NCBI RefSeq assembly: GCF_900109135.1
Contig: NZ_FNYT01000016.1
Location: 1-64,000 of the forward strand
DNA: 64,000 bases
Reading direction: 5' to 3'
Source of the DNA: Trichococcus ilyis
GTDB taxonomy: Bacteria > Bacillota > Bacilli > Lactobacillales > Aerococcaceae
The stretch's first letter is position 1. Every line of letters begins with the position of its first letter. Shown here piece by piece: positions 16,773 through 26,289 of the stretch. The position numbers were made by a program, and so were the translations under genes. A model generated the notes under the pieces. The model was not told where the DNA came from, made no database searches, and saw only the letters and a list, made by a program, of their open reading frames with translations.

Positions 16773-16919
16773 TCTTCTACGGCGAACGGAGGCTTCGCCG
16801 AAGTTCAGCCAACACTCTTGCTTGCGTTCTCCGATGGCGCCGGCTTCGCAGGAGTTGAGGCTAACTATTACCGACGAACTCCGGTGTGCGGCCTTTCGCC
16901 GGAGTTGCGGACGGATTCC
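16773..16919 (+). repeat. Stem-loop array, copy B of the CTCCGG family (three units)
   Basis: Nearly base-for-base the same as 811-956 on the same strand, with units at about 16777, 16829 and 16879 (52 and 50 bp). Unit 1 has changed (CTACGG...CCGAAG), weakening one base pair on each side. It lies past the AraC gene, in the convergent gap before yacP. Confidence 0.85.
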
Positions 16920-17121
16920 ACGATTGCTGCTTTACGTTTTTGCAGCATTTAACTTTACAAATTTGCAGGCTCCAATTTTACGTTTTTGTAGCTACCTTCT
17001 ATAGCAATTGCTCTTGTGTATGCATTCGGCGGAGAAAAAGGCCGCGAAATGTGGTAAAAGTACTGCGTTGTTCCGGTAATCTTCCCGAAATATCGGATGT
17101 TCCGCCAAATAAATCTGAAAA

Positions 17122-17153
17122 AACCGCAAGGAAGCTGTCGCTTCTTTGCGGTT
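17122..17153 (+). terminator. Hairpin, possible terminator
   Basis: Arms AACCGCAAGGAAG and CTTCTTTGCGGTT with one mismatch. A run of A residues on the left and TTTGATGG on the right make it a plausible but weak bidirectional terminator. Between 16920 and 17121 I see no gene or other feature. Confidence 0.4.
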
Positions 17154-17195
17154 TGATGGTGGGATTGTATGTTCCGGGGTTTGCGTTCGGGTCGA

Positions 17196-17336
17196 GATTC
17201 CCCGCCAAAATGGATTTCACGGGGAATCTCGTGTTGTCTGCGGACGTTTTTGCCCGCCAAGGCAGTTTTAGCGGGTTTTCTGACTGTAATTTGGGCTGAT
17301 TTTCCCCGCCAACGAAGTTTTGGCGGGCTATTTCTG
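17196..17336 (-). repeat. Three-unit stem-loop array with CCCGCC core
   Basis: CCCGCC recurs at 17201, 17253 and 17305, exactly 52 bp apart. Each has a complementary GCGGG partner: GAGATTCCCCG/CGGGGAATCTC, CCCGC/GCGGG and CCCGCCAA/TTGGCGGG. Sequence differs from the CTCCGG arrays, but the pitch and the CAGCC motif in the linker (minus strand) are shared. Confidence 0.75.
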
Positions 17337-17353
17337 GACATTAATCCGCTCTC

Positions 17354-17396
17354 CAAAAAGAAGCGGCCGCCCCGCAATGGGACGACCGCTTCTTTG
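17354..17396 (-). terminator. Terminator of the dut-to-yacP block
   Basis: Arms AAGAAGCGG and CCGCTTCTT with an inner GC-rich stem; a T-run follows on the minus strand. It lies 21 bases past the yacP stop. The stem resembles the hairpin at 992-1034. Confidence 0.7.
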
Positions 17397-17416
17397 CATA
17401 CATTTTCAGGCTGCCT

Positions 17417-17935
17417 TCACTCCAGCATATCCTTATAAATATCCTTCAATATCGCCAGCTGTTCGTCCGTCCAGGTGCCGCGCTGGCGCTGGTCGCGGAA
17501 GCGGCTGCTTTCGCCCTCCAAGGCTTTTTTGGAGCGCTTGATGTCCTTGTAGAGCTCCAGGGCGGAGATGCGCTGGGCGCCTTTCGAGAAGACGAGCTGC
17601 TGTTCGGCCAGGTCGCTGGTGGCGACGTAGACTTCGGTCAGCACGTTGCGCAGCTTTTTGACGACGCCTTCGATGTAGGTGTCGGCGGTCTCTCCCTGAG
17701 CGGTGAAGATGACCTTCACCTTGTATTTGGAGTATTCTTTCGTGATGCCGGGCACGAACTGGGCGTCGAAGACGCACCAGATTTCGCTGCCTTCGTAGTT
17801 CTGGTAATCGGACAGCGCCTGCAGCAGTTGATCCCTGGCCTCTTCGATGAGGTCCTGGTTCTTCAGCTTGACCAGTTCCGGCCAGGCGCCGATCATATTG
17901 TAGCCGTCCACGATCACGATTTCTTTCTTCAGCAT
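17417..17935 (-). CDS. yacP: NYN-domain ribosome-associated endoribonuclease (Rae1/YacP)
   Basis: A 172-residue NYN/PIN-like nuclease. The family start is present (IVIVDGYNMIGAWPEL, with the first catalytic Asp), with WCVFDAQ and the later ADTYIEGVV and VYVATSDLAEQ carrying the other acidic residues. Homologues cleave mRNA in the ribosomal A site. It is the last gene of the conserved block, 39 bases after rlmB. The familiar sigH-type neighbours do not follow here; the block ends at a terminator and stem-loop arrays. Confidence 0.88.
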   Translation of the reverse strand: MLKKEIVIVDGYNMIGAWPELVKLKNQDLIEEARDQLLQALSDYQNYEGSEIWCVFDAQFVPGITKEYSKYKVKVIFTAQGETADTYIEGVVKKLRNVLTEVYVATSDLAEQQLVFSKGAQRISALELYKDIKRSKKALEGESSRFRDQRQRGTWTDEQLAILKDIYKDMLE

Positions 17936-17974
17936 GATCTCACCTCGCTTTTTCTGGTACGCAGACGCAGCCGT

Positions 17975-18811
17975 TTAAACGTGGCGTTTGCGGAAAACTT
18001 CGTACATCATCAGTCCGGCGGCGACGCCGGCGTTCAGGCTTTGGACGTGGCCGACCATCGGGATGGTCAAGAGGCCGTCCGCGGATTCCTTCAGCAGACG
18101 GGAGACGCCTTTGCCTTCGTTGCCGATGATCATGGCAAGCGGCAAGGTCGTATCCCACTGGCGGTAATCCTGCCCTTTCATGTCGGTGGCATAAATCCAG
18201 ACACCGCGTTCCTTCAATTCTTCAATGGTACGGTGCAAGTTCGTGACGCGCACGACCGGGACATGCTCGATGGCGCCTGTCGACGCTTTGGCGACAGTCG
18301 CCGTCAAGCCGACTGCGCGGCGTTTCGGGATGATGACCCCATGCGCGCCGCAGGCATCCGCGGTACGCAGCACAGATCCCAAGTTATGCGGATCCTCGAC
18401 GCCATCCAGGATGATGAAGAAGGGATCTTCGTTCTTGGCGGCGGCCGCTTCGAACAGGTCATCGAGCACAGCATACTGGAATGCAGCCGTAGCGGCGATG
18501 ACACCCTGGTGGACGGCGTTGTCGGACAACGTGTCGAGCTTGGTTTTCGGCACCGCTTGGATCTGGATCTTGCGGTCCTTCGCCAGCTTGATGATGTCGC
18601 CTAATTTTTCGCCGCCCAGTCCGTCCTGGATGAACAGTTTGTTGACGTCGCGATCGGAGCGCAAAAGCTCCAATACCGGATGGCGGCCGATCACGAAGTC
18701 TTCGTTTTCGGGTGTTTCTTTTTCTGCTTCAGCGCGGCGTCTTGGTTCCGGTCTGCCCTTTTTTGGGGCATTGCGGGTGTCCTTGAACGCGCGGTTCGGT
18801 TTATTTTTCAT
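17975..18811 (-). CDS. rlmB: 23S rRNA (guanosine-2'-O-)-methyltransferase RlmB
   Basis: A 278-residue SpoU/TrmH methyltransferase. A basic N-terminal tail (about 35 residues) precedes the substrate-binding domain, which begins at FVIGRHPVLELL. The knotted SAM-binding domain has VEDPHNLGSVLRTADACGAH, MIIGNEGKGVS and VQSLNAGVAAGLMMYE. It methylates G2251 of 23S rRNA (E. coli numbering) by homology. The start overlaps the mrnC end by 11 bases. The N-terminal tail is longer than in the E. coli enzyme and rich in Arg/Lys, as in other Firmicutes. Confidence 0.92.
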   Translation of the reverse strand: MKNKPNRAFKDTRNAPKKGRPEPRRRAEAEKETPENEDFVIGRHPVLELLRSDRDVNKLFIQDGLGGEKLGDIIKLAKDRKIQIQAVPKTKLDTLSDNAVHQGVIAATAAFQYAVLDDLFEAAAAKNEDPFFIILDGVEDPHNLGSVLRTADACGAHGVIIPKRRAVGLTATVAKASTGAIEHVPVVRVTNLHRTIEELKERGVWIYATDMKGQDYRQWDTTLPLAMIIGNEGKGVSRLLKESADGLLTIPMVGHVQSLNAGVAAGLMMYEVFRKRHV

Positions 18812-19226
18812 AGTTGTTTTCCTCGACTTCTTGGATACACCAACGGATCAGCTCTTCCAGACGTTCCTTCTGGCCGGAGAGGTGCAGGTAGCCCATCAGC
18901 GACTCGAAGCCGGTCGCGATGCGGTAAGTCGTCACGTCCGCATTTTTGGCGATCGTATGGCTTTTGCTGTTGCGGCCGCGGCGGTACATATCCGTTTCTT
19001 CCTCACTCAGGAAGCCCTCTTTGGCGAGCAGCGCCTGCATCAGCTTGGCTTGCGCCTTTGCGGAAACGAAGAAAGTCGCCCGGCGGTGGAGCTGGTTCGG
19101 TTTGGTGTGCCCTTTTTCTAATAAATGCGTGCGGATATAGGTCTCATAAGCGGCATCGCCGACATAGGCCAAGGCGAGGCCGTTCAATAAGCTCCAGTTC
19201 TGTTCTGTCACTAGGCTCTTCTCCAT
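18801..19226 (-). CDS. mrnC: Mini-ribonuclease III
   Basis: A 141-residue RNase III domain without a double-stranded RNA-binding domain, as expected for Mini-III, which matures 23S r[14 protein letters not shown] carries the catalytic Asp; RRGRNSK and a late [15 protein letters not shown] carry the second metal-binding Glu. It overlaps cysS by 16 bases and rlmB by 11. Confidence 0.93.
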   Translation of the reverse strand: MEKSLVTEQNWSLLNGLALAYVGDAAYETYIRTHLLEKGHTKPNQLHRRATFFVSAKAQAKLMQALLAKEGFLSEEETDMYRRGRNSKSHTIAKNADVTTYRIATGFESLMGYLHLSGQKERLEELIRWCIQEVEENNYEK

Positions 19227-20623
19227 CTGGTGCCTTGGGCGGTGTCATCCAGGATGATGCCCTGATCCTTCAGGTAATCACGGATTTCATCGCTGCGGGC
19301 AAAATTTTTGTCTGTTCGGGCTTGCGTCCGTTCATCGATAAGCGCCTGGATGGCATCATCCAGCAAGGCCTCTTCACCCAGCACGACGCCGAAGACGCCG
19401 GCCATCGCTTTGTACAAAGCCAAAGCTTCGCTGAGGACCGCTGCGGAAACGGCTTCGCCTTCCGCGTAGATGTTCAGCTCCTTCGCGAATTGGTAGACGA
19501 CCGACATGGCGTTGTCCGCCTGGAAATCGTCGTCCATTTCGGTGATGAACTGTTCCTGCAGCTTTTGGAACAAAGCCAACTTCTCGGCATCGTCCGGCAA
19601 TGCCGCAGCGGCGGCCTCCAGACGGTACTGGGCGTTCTGGTAGGCGATTTTGACCTTCTCCAGGTTGATTTTGGCTTCTTCGAGGGCTTTCGCGCTGTAT
19701 TTCAGCGGACGGCGATAATGCGCCGTTCCGAGGAAGAATCGCAGCACCTGCGCATCGACTTCCTTCAGGATATCATGCACCGTCACGAAGTTGCCGAGCG
19801 ATTTGCTCATCTTTTCGGCTGTCTCGCCGATCGTGACGAAGCCGTTGTGCATCCAGTAGTTCGCGAAAGTTTTGCCGGTTTTGGCTTCGCTCTGCGCGAT
19901 TTCGTTCTCGTGGTGCGGGAAGGTCAGGTCGTGGCCGCCGCCGTGGATATCGATCGTGTCGCCCAAGTATTTGGTCGCCATCACCGAGCATTCGATGTGC
20001 CAGCCCGGGCGTCCCGGACCCCAAGGCGATTCCCAGGAGACTTCGTCCGGCTTCGCTTCTTTCCAGAGCGCGAAATCGAGCTGGTCCTCCTTCTTGACGT
20101 TCTCTTCCGCGTCCAGGCGTTCGCTGGCGCCGACGATCAGGTCCTTGATCGACTGGTCGCTCAGTTTGCCGTAGTCCTTGAACTTGCCGGTGCGGTAGTA
20201 GACATCGCCGTCAGCCGCATAGGCATAACCTTTTGCGATCAGCTCCTCGATGAAGGCGATGATGTCCGGGATGTTCTCCATCACGCGCGGATTCAGCGTC
20301 GCTTTTTCGACATGCAGGGCCGCGGTGTCTTCATAGAAGGCAGCGATGAACTTTTCGGCGACTTCTTTGGCGGAAATGCCCATTTCTTTGGCGGCGCGGA
20401 TGATTTTGTCGTCGACGTCGGTGAAGTTGGAGACGAAGTTCACGTCGTAGCCGCGGTATTCCAGATAGCGGCGGACGGTGTCGAAGGCCACCGTGCTGCG
20501 CGCGTTGCCGATGTGGATGTAGTTGTAGACGGTCGGTCCGCAGACATACATCGCCACCTTATTTTTTTGGATCGGTTGGAACGCTTCTTTTTCGCGCGTC
20601 AACGTATTGTAGATTTTTAACAT
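19211..20623 (-). CDS. cysS: Cysteinyl-tRNA synthetase
   Basis: A 470-residue class I aminoacyl-tRNA synthetase. HIGH appears as HIGN (YIHIGNARS), and KMSKS as KMSKSLGNF. Zinc-ligand regions are [18 protein letters not shown] and FPHHENE. Length is typical. It overlaps mrnC by 16 bases. A hairpin terminator lies just upstream at 20646-20672, between it and cysE, so cysS may depend on readthrough or on its own promoter. Confidence 0.96.
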   Translation of the reverse strand: MLKIYNTLTREKEAFQPIQKNKVAMYVCGPTVYNYIHIGNARSTVAFDTVRRYLEYRGYDVNFVSNFTDVDDKIIRAAKEMGISAKEVAEKFIAAFYEDTAALHVEKATLNPRVMENIPDIIAFIEELIAKGYAYAADGDVYYRTGKFKDYGKLSDQSIKDLIVGASERLDAEENVKKEDQLDFALWKEAKPDEVSWESPWGPGRPGWHIECSVMATKYLGDTIDIHGGGHDLTFPHHENEIAQSEAKTGKTFANYWMHNGFVTIGETAEKMSKSLGNFVTVHDILKEVDAQVLRFFLGTAHYRRPLKYSAKALEEAKINLEKVKIAYQNAQYRLEAAAAALPDDAEKLALFQKLQEQFITEMDDDFQADNAMSVVYQFAKELNIYAEGEAVSAAVLSEALALYKAMAGVFGVVLGEEALLDDAIQALIDERTQARTDKNFARSDEIRDYLKDQGIILDDTAQGTRWRRA

Positions 20624-20645
20624 TTTGCAACTCCTTTCCGGCTTC

Positions 20646-20672
20646 GAAAAAAGGGCTCGCGGCCCTTTTTTC
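20646..20672 (-). terminator. Terminator between cysE and cysS
   Basis: On the minus strand, AAAAAAGGGCC, a short loop and GGCCC/T-run complement, ending in TTTTTT. It sits inside the otherwise co-directional gltX-cysE-cysS block. Confidence 0.7.
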
Positions 20673-20700
20673 GTTTGCTGATCATTCGGTCTTGTCTTCT

Positions 20701-21219
20701 TTACTTTTTGTGGTAACGGACGATTTTTGCCGGGATGCCGACAGCCGTGACGTCAGGCGGAATTTCGCTGACGACGACAGCGGAGGCGCCGATTTTGGCG
20801 TTGTCGCCGATTTTGATCGGGCCCAGCACCTGCACATGGGCGGACAACAGCACGTTGTTGCCGATGGTGGGATGGCGCTTGCCGGTGTCCTTTCCGGTTC
20901 CGCCCAAGGTCACGCCATGATAGATCATGACATCGTCGCCGACCTCGGCTGTTTCGCCGATGACGATGCCCATGCCGTGGTCGATGAACAGACGGCGGCC
21001 GATCGTCGCGCCCGGATGGATCTCGATGCCGGTCAGGAAACGCCCGAGATGCGAAAGCACCCGGCTGAATGTATACCATTTTCGCTTATAAAAGAAATGA
21101 GCGATGTCATATATAAGGATGGCATGCAGCCCGGGGTACGTCAGGACAACTTCCAACGTACTCCTGGCAGCCGGATCATGATCTTTTATGGTCTGAATCG
21201 TTTCGCGTAATCTATTCAA
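20701..21219 (-). CDS. cysE: Serine O-acetyltransferase
   Basis: A 172-residue left-handed beta-helix acyltransferase of cysteine synthesis, converting serine and acetyl-CoA to O-acetylserine. The helical N-terminal domain has [20 protein letters not shown]. Hexapeptide repeats follow ([33 protein letters not shown]), ending in [10 protein letters not shown]. It is shorter than the E. coli enzyme (273 residues), as usual for Firmicutes. Located between gltX and cysS as in Bacillus; a TATAAT-like element lies at the complement of about 21255-21260. Confidence 0.93.
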   Translation of the reverse strand: MNRLRETIQTIKDHDPAARSTLEVVLTYPGLHAILIYDIAHFFYKRKWYTFSRVLSHLGRFLTGIEIHPGATIGRRLFIDHGMGIVIGETAEVGDDVMIYHGVTLGGTGKDTGKRHPTIGNNVLLSAHVQVLGPIKIGDNAKIGASAVVVSEIPPDVTAVGIPAKIVRYHKK

Positions 21220-21296
21220 GTCCTCTCATGCTCCTTTTTGGATTATCCATCCATTATATAGAATCAGCTCATTTTTGCTAGCCTTTTTTGGTGGCC

Positions 21297-22766
21297 TTAC
21301 ATTTTTTCAAGGACGCTGTTCAGGTGAGCCAAGCTCTTCTCTCTGCCCAGCACTTCGATGGTCTTGCCGATTTCCGGCCCGTGCATTTGGCCGCTGACGG
21401 CGACACGGATGGCCATGTAAAGGTTCTTGCCTTTGATTTTGGTTTCTTTTTGGACGGCCTTGATGGCGCCCAGGATTTCGGCTTCCTCGAACGGCTCGAT
21501 GGCAAGCAATTGTTCTTTGAATGCAGCAAGCACGATCGGCGCCGTTTCGGCAGCTAGGATTTCCTGCGCTTCCGCGTCCAGGTTGATCTCATCCGTGAAG
21601 AACAGCTCGGAAAGGGCGACGATCTCAGCGGCATAGCTCATCTGCTCGTGATACAGGCTGATCAGCTTCTTCGCGTAGGCTTTGTCTGCCTCGGTCGGGT
21701 TTTCCGGCAGTTTGCCGGCAGCCACCAAATGCGGCGTAGCCAAAGCAACAATTGTGTCCAAGTCGGCACTCTTCATGTACTGGTTGTTGATCCATTCCAG
21801 TTTCTTCTGGTCGAAGGCGGCAGGCGATTTGCTCAAGCGCTCCGGATCGAACATCTTGATCAGATCCTCTTGCGAGAAGATTTCGTCTTCCCCGACCGGT
21901 GACCAGCCCAGCAGCGTGATGAAGTTGAACATCGCTTCCGGCAGGTAGCCCAAGTCTTTGTATTGTTCGATGAACTGCAGGATCGACTCATCGCGTTTGC
22001 TCAGTTTTTTGCCGGTCTCGCTGTTGATGATCAAGGTCATGTGGCCGAAAACAGGCACTTTCCATTCGAACGCTTCATAAATCATCATCTGTTTCGGCGT
22101 GTTGGCGATGTGGTCATCCCCGCGCAGGACATGGGTGATGCCCATCATATGGTCGTCGACGGCCACCGCGAAGTTGTAGGTCGGGAAACCGTCGCGTTTG
22201 CGGATGATGTAGTCCCCGCCGACGCTGCTGGCTTCGAACGTGATCGGCCCTTTAACAATGTCATCGAACGTATACGTGTTTTCGATCGGCACACGGAAAC
22301 GGATGACCGGCGTGATGCCTTGTGCCTCTTTTTCCGCTTGCTGGGAAGGCGTCAGGTGCGAGCAAGTGCCGGCATAATGAGGCATTTCGCCACGGGCACG
22401 CTGATATTCGCGTTCCGTTTCCAATTCTTCCTCGGTGCAGTAGCATTTATAGGCTTGGTTCGCAAGCAGCAGCTGATCGATCAACGGATCGTAGATGTGC
22501 TGTCTTTCGGACTGGCGGTACGGGCCGACTTTGCCGGGTTTGTCCGGACCTTCATCCCAGTCCATCCCCAGCCATTTCAAGTTTTCCAGTTGGCTCGCTT
22601 CGCCGTGCTCGAGATTGCGTTTTTGGTCCGTATCCTCGATGCGGATGATGAACTCGCCGTCGTTATGGCGGGCAAACAGATAGTTGAACAATGCGGTACG
22701 GGCGTTCCCGATATGCAGGTTACCGGTTGGGCTTGGTGCATAACGTACGCGGATTTTCTTTGTCAT
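21297..22766 (-). CDS. gltX: Glutamyl-tRNA synthetase
   Basis: A 489-residue class I synthetase: HIGH-type motif [19 protein letters not shown]-type motif KKLSKRDES, and the C-terminal anticodon-binding domain. A cysteine-containing [11 protein letters not shown] region is seen in the acceptor-binding part. It charges tRNA-Glu, and probably tRNA-Gln in an organism using the GatCAB route, which is usual for this group. It follows yacL by 48 bases. Confidence 0.96.
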   Translation of the reverse strand: MTKKIRVRYAPSPTGNLHIGNARTALFNYLFARHNDGEFIIRIEDTDQKRNLEHGEASQLENLKWLGMDWDEGPDKPGKVGPYRQSERQHIYDPLIDQLLLANQAYKCYCTEEELETEREYQRARGEMPHYAGTCSHLTPSQQAEKEAQGITPVIRFRVPIENTYTFDDIVKGPITFEASSVGGDYIIRKRDGFPTYNFAVAVDDHMMGITHVLRGDDHIANTPKQMMIYEAFEWKVPVFGHMTLIINSETGKKLSKRDESILQFIEQYKDLGYLPEAMFNFITLLGWSPVGEDEIFSQEDLIKMFDPERLSKSPAAFDQKKLEWINNQYMKSADLDTIVALATPHLVAAGKLPENPTEADKAYAKKLISLYHEQMSYAAEIVALSELFFTDEINLDAEAQEILAAETAPIVLAAFKEQLLAIEPFEEAEILGAIKAVQKETKIKGKNLYMAIRVAVSGQMHGPEIGKTIEVLGREKSLAHLNSVLEKM

Positions 22767-22814
22767 ATGAAGTATCCCCTTTTCTGTAAAGCTGTTTGTA
22801 TCGTGCTGGCTTCT

Positions 22815-23909
22815 TTATTTGATGCCTTTTTGTGAATGGGTAGGCTTCGCAAAAATCATGCGGCCGGCCGCTGTCTGCAAAGCGCTCGTGACGACGACTT
22901 CGATCGTCTCGTTCATGTAATGCTGGCCGTCTTCCACGACGATCATCGTGCCGTCGTCCAGATAGGCCACCCCTTGGTTGCGTTCCGTTCCGACTTTGAT
23001 GACGGTGACGACCATGTATTCGCCGGGGATGACGACCGGCTTCACGGCATTGGCCAAGGCGTTGATGTTCAATACCGGCACATTCTGGAATTCGCAGACT
23101 TTGTTCAGGTTGTAGTCGTTCGTGACGACGATGCCGTCGATCAGCTTCGCCAGACGGATCAGCTTGCTGTCGACTTCAGGAATTTCTTCGAATTCGCCGT
23201 CGTAGCTCTCGACGATGATGTCCTCTTCTTTTTGGAGTTTGTTCAGGATATCCAATCCGCGTCTGCCTCGGACGCGCTTCAGGCTGTCCGACGAATCCGC
23301 GATGTATTGCAGTTCGCGCAAAACGAAGTTCGGGATGACGATGACGCCTTCGATGAAGCCGGTTTTGGCGATATCATAGATCCGGCCGTCGATGATGACG
23401 CTCGTATCCAGAATCTTGTATTTGCGGAAAGTGTCGTCCGCTTTGCGGTCCAGCATCTGCGGCTCTTCCTGCTTCTTCGGCTTCGGTGCGAACAGCTTGC
23501 GGAATTCTTCGATCCGGGTCGTCCCGACGCGGAAGCCGAAATAGGCCAGAATCAAGGACAGGATCGCCGGCAGCACATCATTAAGGACGGGAATCCTCAG
23601 GGACGTCAGCGGAATGCCGATCAGCCAGGCCAAGACCAGCCCGATGATCGTTCCGATCGAACCGAACAGCATATAGCTGACCGATAAAGTGCTGAAATAA
23701 TTCTCTATCTTTTGGATGACGTCCAAAATCAATTTCATCAACAGGAATGATAATAAATAAAATATAAGTGCTCCAACCCCAAAATTAACAAAAACATTAT
23801 TGAAAAGGTTATTTTGTATGCCCGCTAATTCCCAAAGGTAAGGCAGTGCTGTAATACCCACGCTGCCGCCCACCAACAGGAAAACGGCCGTAATGATTTT
23901 CCGTTTCAA
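22815..23909 (-). CDS. yacL: PIN/TRAM-domain membrane protein YacL
   Basis: A 364-residue protein: four transmembrane helices (about residues 4-23, 32-56, 72-95 and 99-118), a PIN nuclease-fold domain (KILDTSVIIDGRIYDI...IVVTNDYNLNKV) and a C-terminal TRAM domain (VIPGEYMVVTVIKVG...GVAYLDDGTMIVVE). A frame upstream reaches ATG 24077, but that lies inside radA; the TTG at 23907-23909 follows GAGGGAAGCC and gives the usual KRKIITAVF start, 25 bases after radA ends. A TTG start is unusual but well supported. Function of the family is unresolved. Confidence 0.9.
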   Translation of the reverse strand: MKRKIITAVFLLVGGSVGITALPYLWELAGIQNNLFNNVFVNFGVGALIFYLLSFLLMKLILDVIQKIENYFSTLSVSYMLFGSIGTIIGLVLAWLIGIPLTSLRIPVLNDVLPAILSLILAYFGFRVGTTRIEEFRKLFAPKPKKQEEPQMLDRKADDTFRKYKILDTSVIIDGRIYDIAKTGFIEGVIVIPNFVLRELQYIADSSDSLKRVRGRRGLDILNKLQKEEDIIVESYDGEFEEIPEVDSKLIRLAKLIDGIVVTNDYNLNKVCEFQNVPVLNINALANAVKPVVIPGEYMVVTVIKVGTERNQGVAYLDDGTMIVVEDGQHYMNETIEVVVTSALQTAAGRMIFAKPTHSQKGIK

Positions 23910-23934
23910 AGGCTTCCCTCTCTTTCCATTTTCC

Positions 23935-25317
23935 TTAATTTTTATTCGGAAATACTTTGCGCAGTGTTTCTTGAAGCGTTGCGACAGGGATGATCTGGAT
24001 ATCTTCCGGGTGCTTCCAGCCGGACAGGTTGTTCTTCGGCAGATAGACTTTTGTGAAGCCCAGTTTCTTGGCTTCATTGACGCGCTGCTCGATGCGGCTC
24101 ACCCTGCGGATTTCCCCGGTCAGGCCGATTTCGCCGATGAAGCATTCCGTCGCGGACGTCTCGCTGTCCCAGTAGCTCGAAGCGATGCTGACCGCCACAG
24201 CCAAGTCGATGGCCGGCTCGTCCAGCTTCACGCCGCCTGTCGATTTGAAGTAGGCATCCTGGTTCTGCAGCAGCAAGCCCGCCCGTTTTTCCAAGACGGC
24301 CATGATCAGCGAAACCCGGTTGTAGTCCAGTCCGCTCGCGGTCCGGCGGGCATTCCCGAAGACCGTCGGCGTGATCAGGCACTGGATTTCAGCCAAAATC
24401 GGCCGCGTCCCCTCGAGCGAGGCCACGACTGCGGAACCGGAAGCCCCGGCCAGCCGCTCCTCCAGGAACAGTTCGGAAGGGTTGCGGACCTCGCGCAGGC
24501 CGCCTTCGATCATCTCGAAAACGCCGATTTCGTCGGTCGAGCCGAAACGGTTCTTGACGGCGCGCAGGATCCGGAAGGCATGATGCCGGTCGCCTTCAAA
24601 ATACAGCACCGTATCCACCATATGCTCCAGCATCCGCGGCCCGGCGATGGCGCCTTCCTTCGTCACGTGGCCGACGATGAAGATGGCGATGTCGTTGCTC
24701 TTCGCGATGCGCATGAACTCGGCGGTGCATTCGCGCACTTGCGACACGCTGCCGGCCGTGCTTGTGTTGTCCGGATGAATCATCGTCTGGATCGAGTCGA
24801 CGATGACGAATTCCGGCTTGATCCGCTCGATCGTGTTGCGGATCGCCTCGATATCAGTTTCCGGGTAGATGTAGAAATCGGTGCCCTTGACCCCGAGCCG
24901 TTCCGCCCGCAATTTGATCTGACTCGCGCTTTCCTCTCCGGAGATGTAAAGGACGCGGTGCCCGCCCTGGTTGATCTGCGCCGACACCTGCAAAAGCAAC
25001 GTGGACTTGCCGATACCCGGGTCGCCCCCGATCAGGATCAGCGAACCGGGCACGATGCCGCCGCCCAACACATGATTGACTTCTTCCATCTGCGTCTTGA
25101 CGCGCGGCAGGTTTTCGGTCTTGATGTCCTGGATGGCGATCGCTTCGGGAACATTCCCGCTGAAATTGGAACGTTGCTGCTGCTTCACGGCTTTCGTCGC
25201 TTCCCGTTCTTCCTCCATTTGGTTCCAAGTGCCGCAGTTCGGGCAGCGTCCCAGCCATTTCGGCGACTCGTATCCGCAAGCCTGACAAACGTATTTCACT
25301 GCATTTTTCTTTGCCAA
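23935..25317 (-). CDS. radA: DNA repair protein RadA
   Basis: A 460-residue RadA/Sms protein. N-terminal C4 zinc finger ([18 protein letters not shown]), Walker [11 protein letters not shown], the RadA KNRFG motif ([16 protein letters not shown]), and a C-terminal Lon-protease-like domain with an intact [20 protein letters not shown]. It is a branch-migration helicase in recombination. It is 103 bases downstream of dut, with a probable -10 (TAAAAT) near 25352-25357. Confidence 0.95.
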   Translation of the reverse strand: MAKKNAVKYVCQACGYESPKWLGRCPNCGTWNQMEEEREATKAVKQQQRSNFSGNVPEAIAIQDIKTENLPRVKTQMEEVNHVLGGGIVPGSLILIGGDPGIGKSTLLLQVSAQINQGGHRVLYISGEESASQIKLRAERLGVKGTDFYIYPETDIEAIRNTIERIKPEFVIVDSIQTMIHPDNTSTAGSVSQVRECTAEFMRIAKSNDIAIFIVGHVTKEGAIAGPRMLEHMVDTVLYFEGDRHHAFRILRAVKNRFGSTDEIGVFEMIEGGLREVRNPSELFLEERLAGASGSAVVASLEGTRPILAEIQCLITPTVFGNARRTASGLDYNRVSLIMAVLEKRAGLLLQNQDAYFKSTGGVKLDEPAIDLAVAVSIASSYWDSETSATECFIGEIGLTGEIRRVSRIEQRVNEAKKLGFTKVYLPKNNLSGWKHPEDIQIIPVATLQETLRKVFPNKN

Positions 25318-25420
25318 ATGAATCTCTCCTTCAAGTGTGAACCAACTTATCTTATTTTATCACAAAAAGCCTTCTCTACGTACAACAATACGCAAATACC
25401 CGCGGATTCGGCTTTTCTTT

Positions 25421-25966
25421 TTAGGCCTGGCCTGACGAGCCGAAACCGCCTGTGCGTTCCGATCCTTCCGCCTCATCCTGGTCGGCTTTCAGGAACTGCA
25501 GGAAGATGCCCTGGCCGATGCGGTCGCCCTTGCGGATGACTTTGTCGCGCAAGCCGAAATTCAGGAACTGGAAGTAGATGTGGCCTTCGTTGCCCTCGTT
25601 ATTGTAATAATCCGCATCAACGATGCCCACGCCGTTCGGCAGCACGATGAAATTCTTCAGCGGATTGCTGGAACGGTTCGTCAGCTGCAGGTATTCGTCT
25701 TCCTGCATGTAGGCTTTGATCCCGGTAGGCACCAAAAGCGGACGCAACAGCTGCTCTTTCTTTTCGAGCGCCTCTTCGTTGTCGCTGCCGAACAGTTCCC
25801 CAAGCTGCAACCCTGCGCTTTTCACGACCGTTTTCCAGATCGCCGGCAGCACGATTTCTTCGGCTGCTTCAAAATCGTATCCCGCTGCGTGTTTCGTTGC
25901 GCGCTTGGGCAATTGGATGTTTTTGTCAGCATAACTGCTGATGACTTCAAACCCTCTTTTGTTCAT
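25421..25966 (-). CDS. dut: dUTP diphosphatase (dUTPase)
   Basis: A 181-residue trimeric-type dUTPase. The five motifs are present: AAGYDF, NRSSNPLKN (in place of the usual PRSG), GIVDADYYNNEGNEG, RKGDRIGQGIF, and RTGGFGSSG at the C-terminus. An insertion of about 35 residues between motifs 1 and 2 (LGELFGSDNEEALEKKEQLL) matches the longer Lactobacillales form. The ATG at 25966 has AAGGGG about 10 bases upstream; a longer frame to 26056 has no support. An extended -10 (TGGTAAAAT) lies at the complement of 26031-26039. Confidence 0.9.
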   Translation of the reverse strand: MNKRGFEVISSYADKNIQLPKRATKHAAGYDFEAAEEIVLPAIWKTVVKSAGLQLGELFGSDNEEALEKKEQLLRPLLVPTGIKAYMQEDEYLQLTNRSSNPLKNFIVLPNGVGIVDADYYNNEGNEGHIYFQFLNFGLRDKVIRKGDRIGQGIFLQFLKADQDEAEGSERTGGFGSSGQA

Positions 25967-26056
25967 GGTTGAAAACCCCTTTTTCTCTCTGATATCGCTG
26001 CAGCGCTCTCTCCTGCACCAAAGAACCATTTTACCAAAACAACGGCGCTTTTTCAC

Positions 26057-26289
26057 GGTTTAGTTGTGCGTTTGGCCCGTTGAGGACACTATAGCAAAGG
26101 ATTGCGACTTTTCTTTGAAGAATTCCTGTGCTTTTCCAAAAGCTTCCGGACTCAGAAAGCGCCTTCGGCAAAGTGCACAAAACGACGGCGGATTTTTTGG
26201 GCAGTTTCCCGTGGTCGCGGAATCCGCTTTCAATTAAGATAAGGACATAAAGAAAAGCCCAAAAAAACCAAAAAGGCAGGTACAAATAA
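26057..26289. other. Divergent intergenic region between dut and msmK
   Basis: Promoters for dut (minus) and the ABC ATPase gene (plus) should lie here. A weak cre-like TGAAAGCGGATTCC is at the complement of 26219-26232. No open frame with a ribosome binding site and no convincing hairpin was seen. Confidence 0.4.

Noticed and set aside
18680-20620. A 646-codon plus-strand frame over mrnC and cysS
   Set aside because: Antisense to complete housekeeping genes with all catalytic motifs.
21220-21296. T-box leader between gltX and cysE
   Set aside because: The gap is only 77 bases and shows no T-box core sequence or specifier stem.
23910-24077. Upstream ATG start for yacL
   Set aside because: It would lie inside radA. 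The TTG at 23909 has a good ribosome binding site and gives the normal family start.
26219-26232. cre site before msmK
   Set aside because: Two deviations at constrained positions; kept only as a weak note in the intergenic entry.
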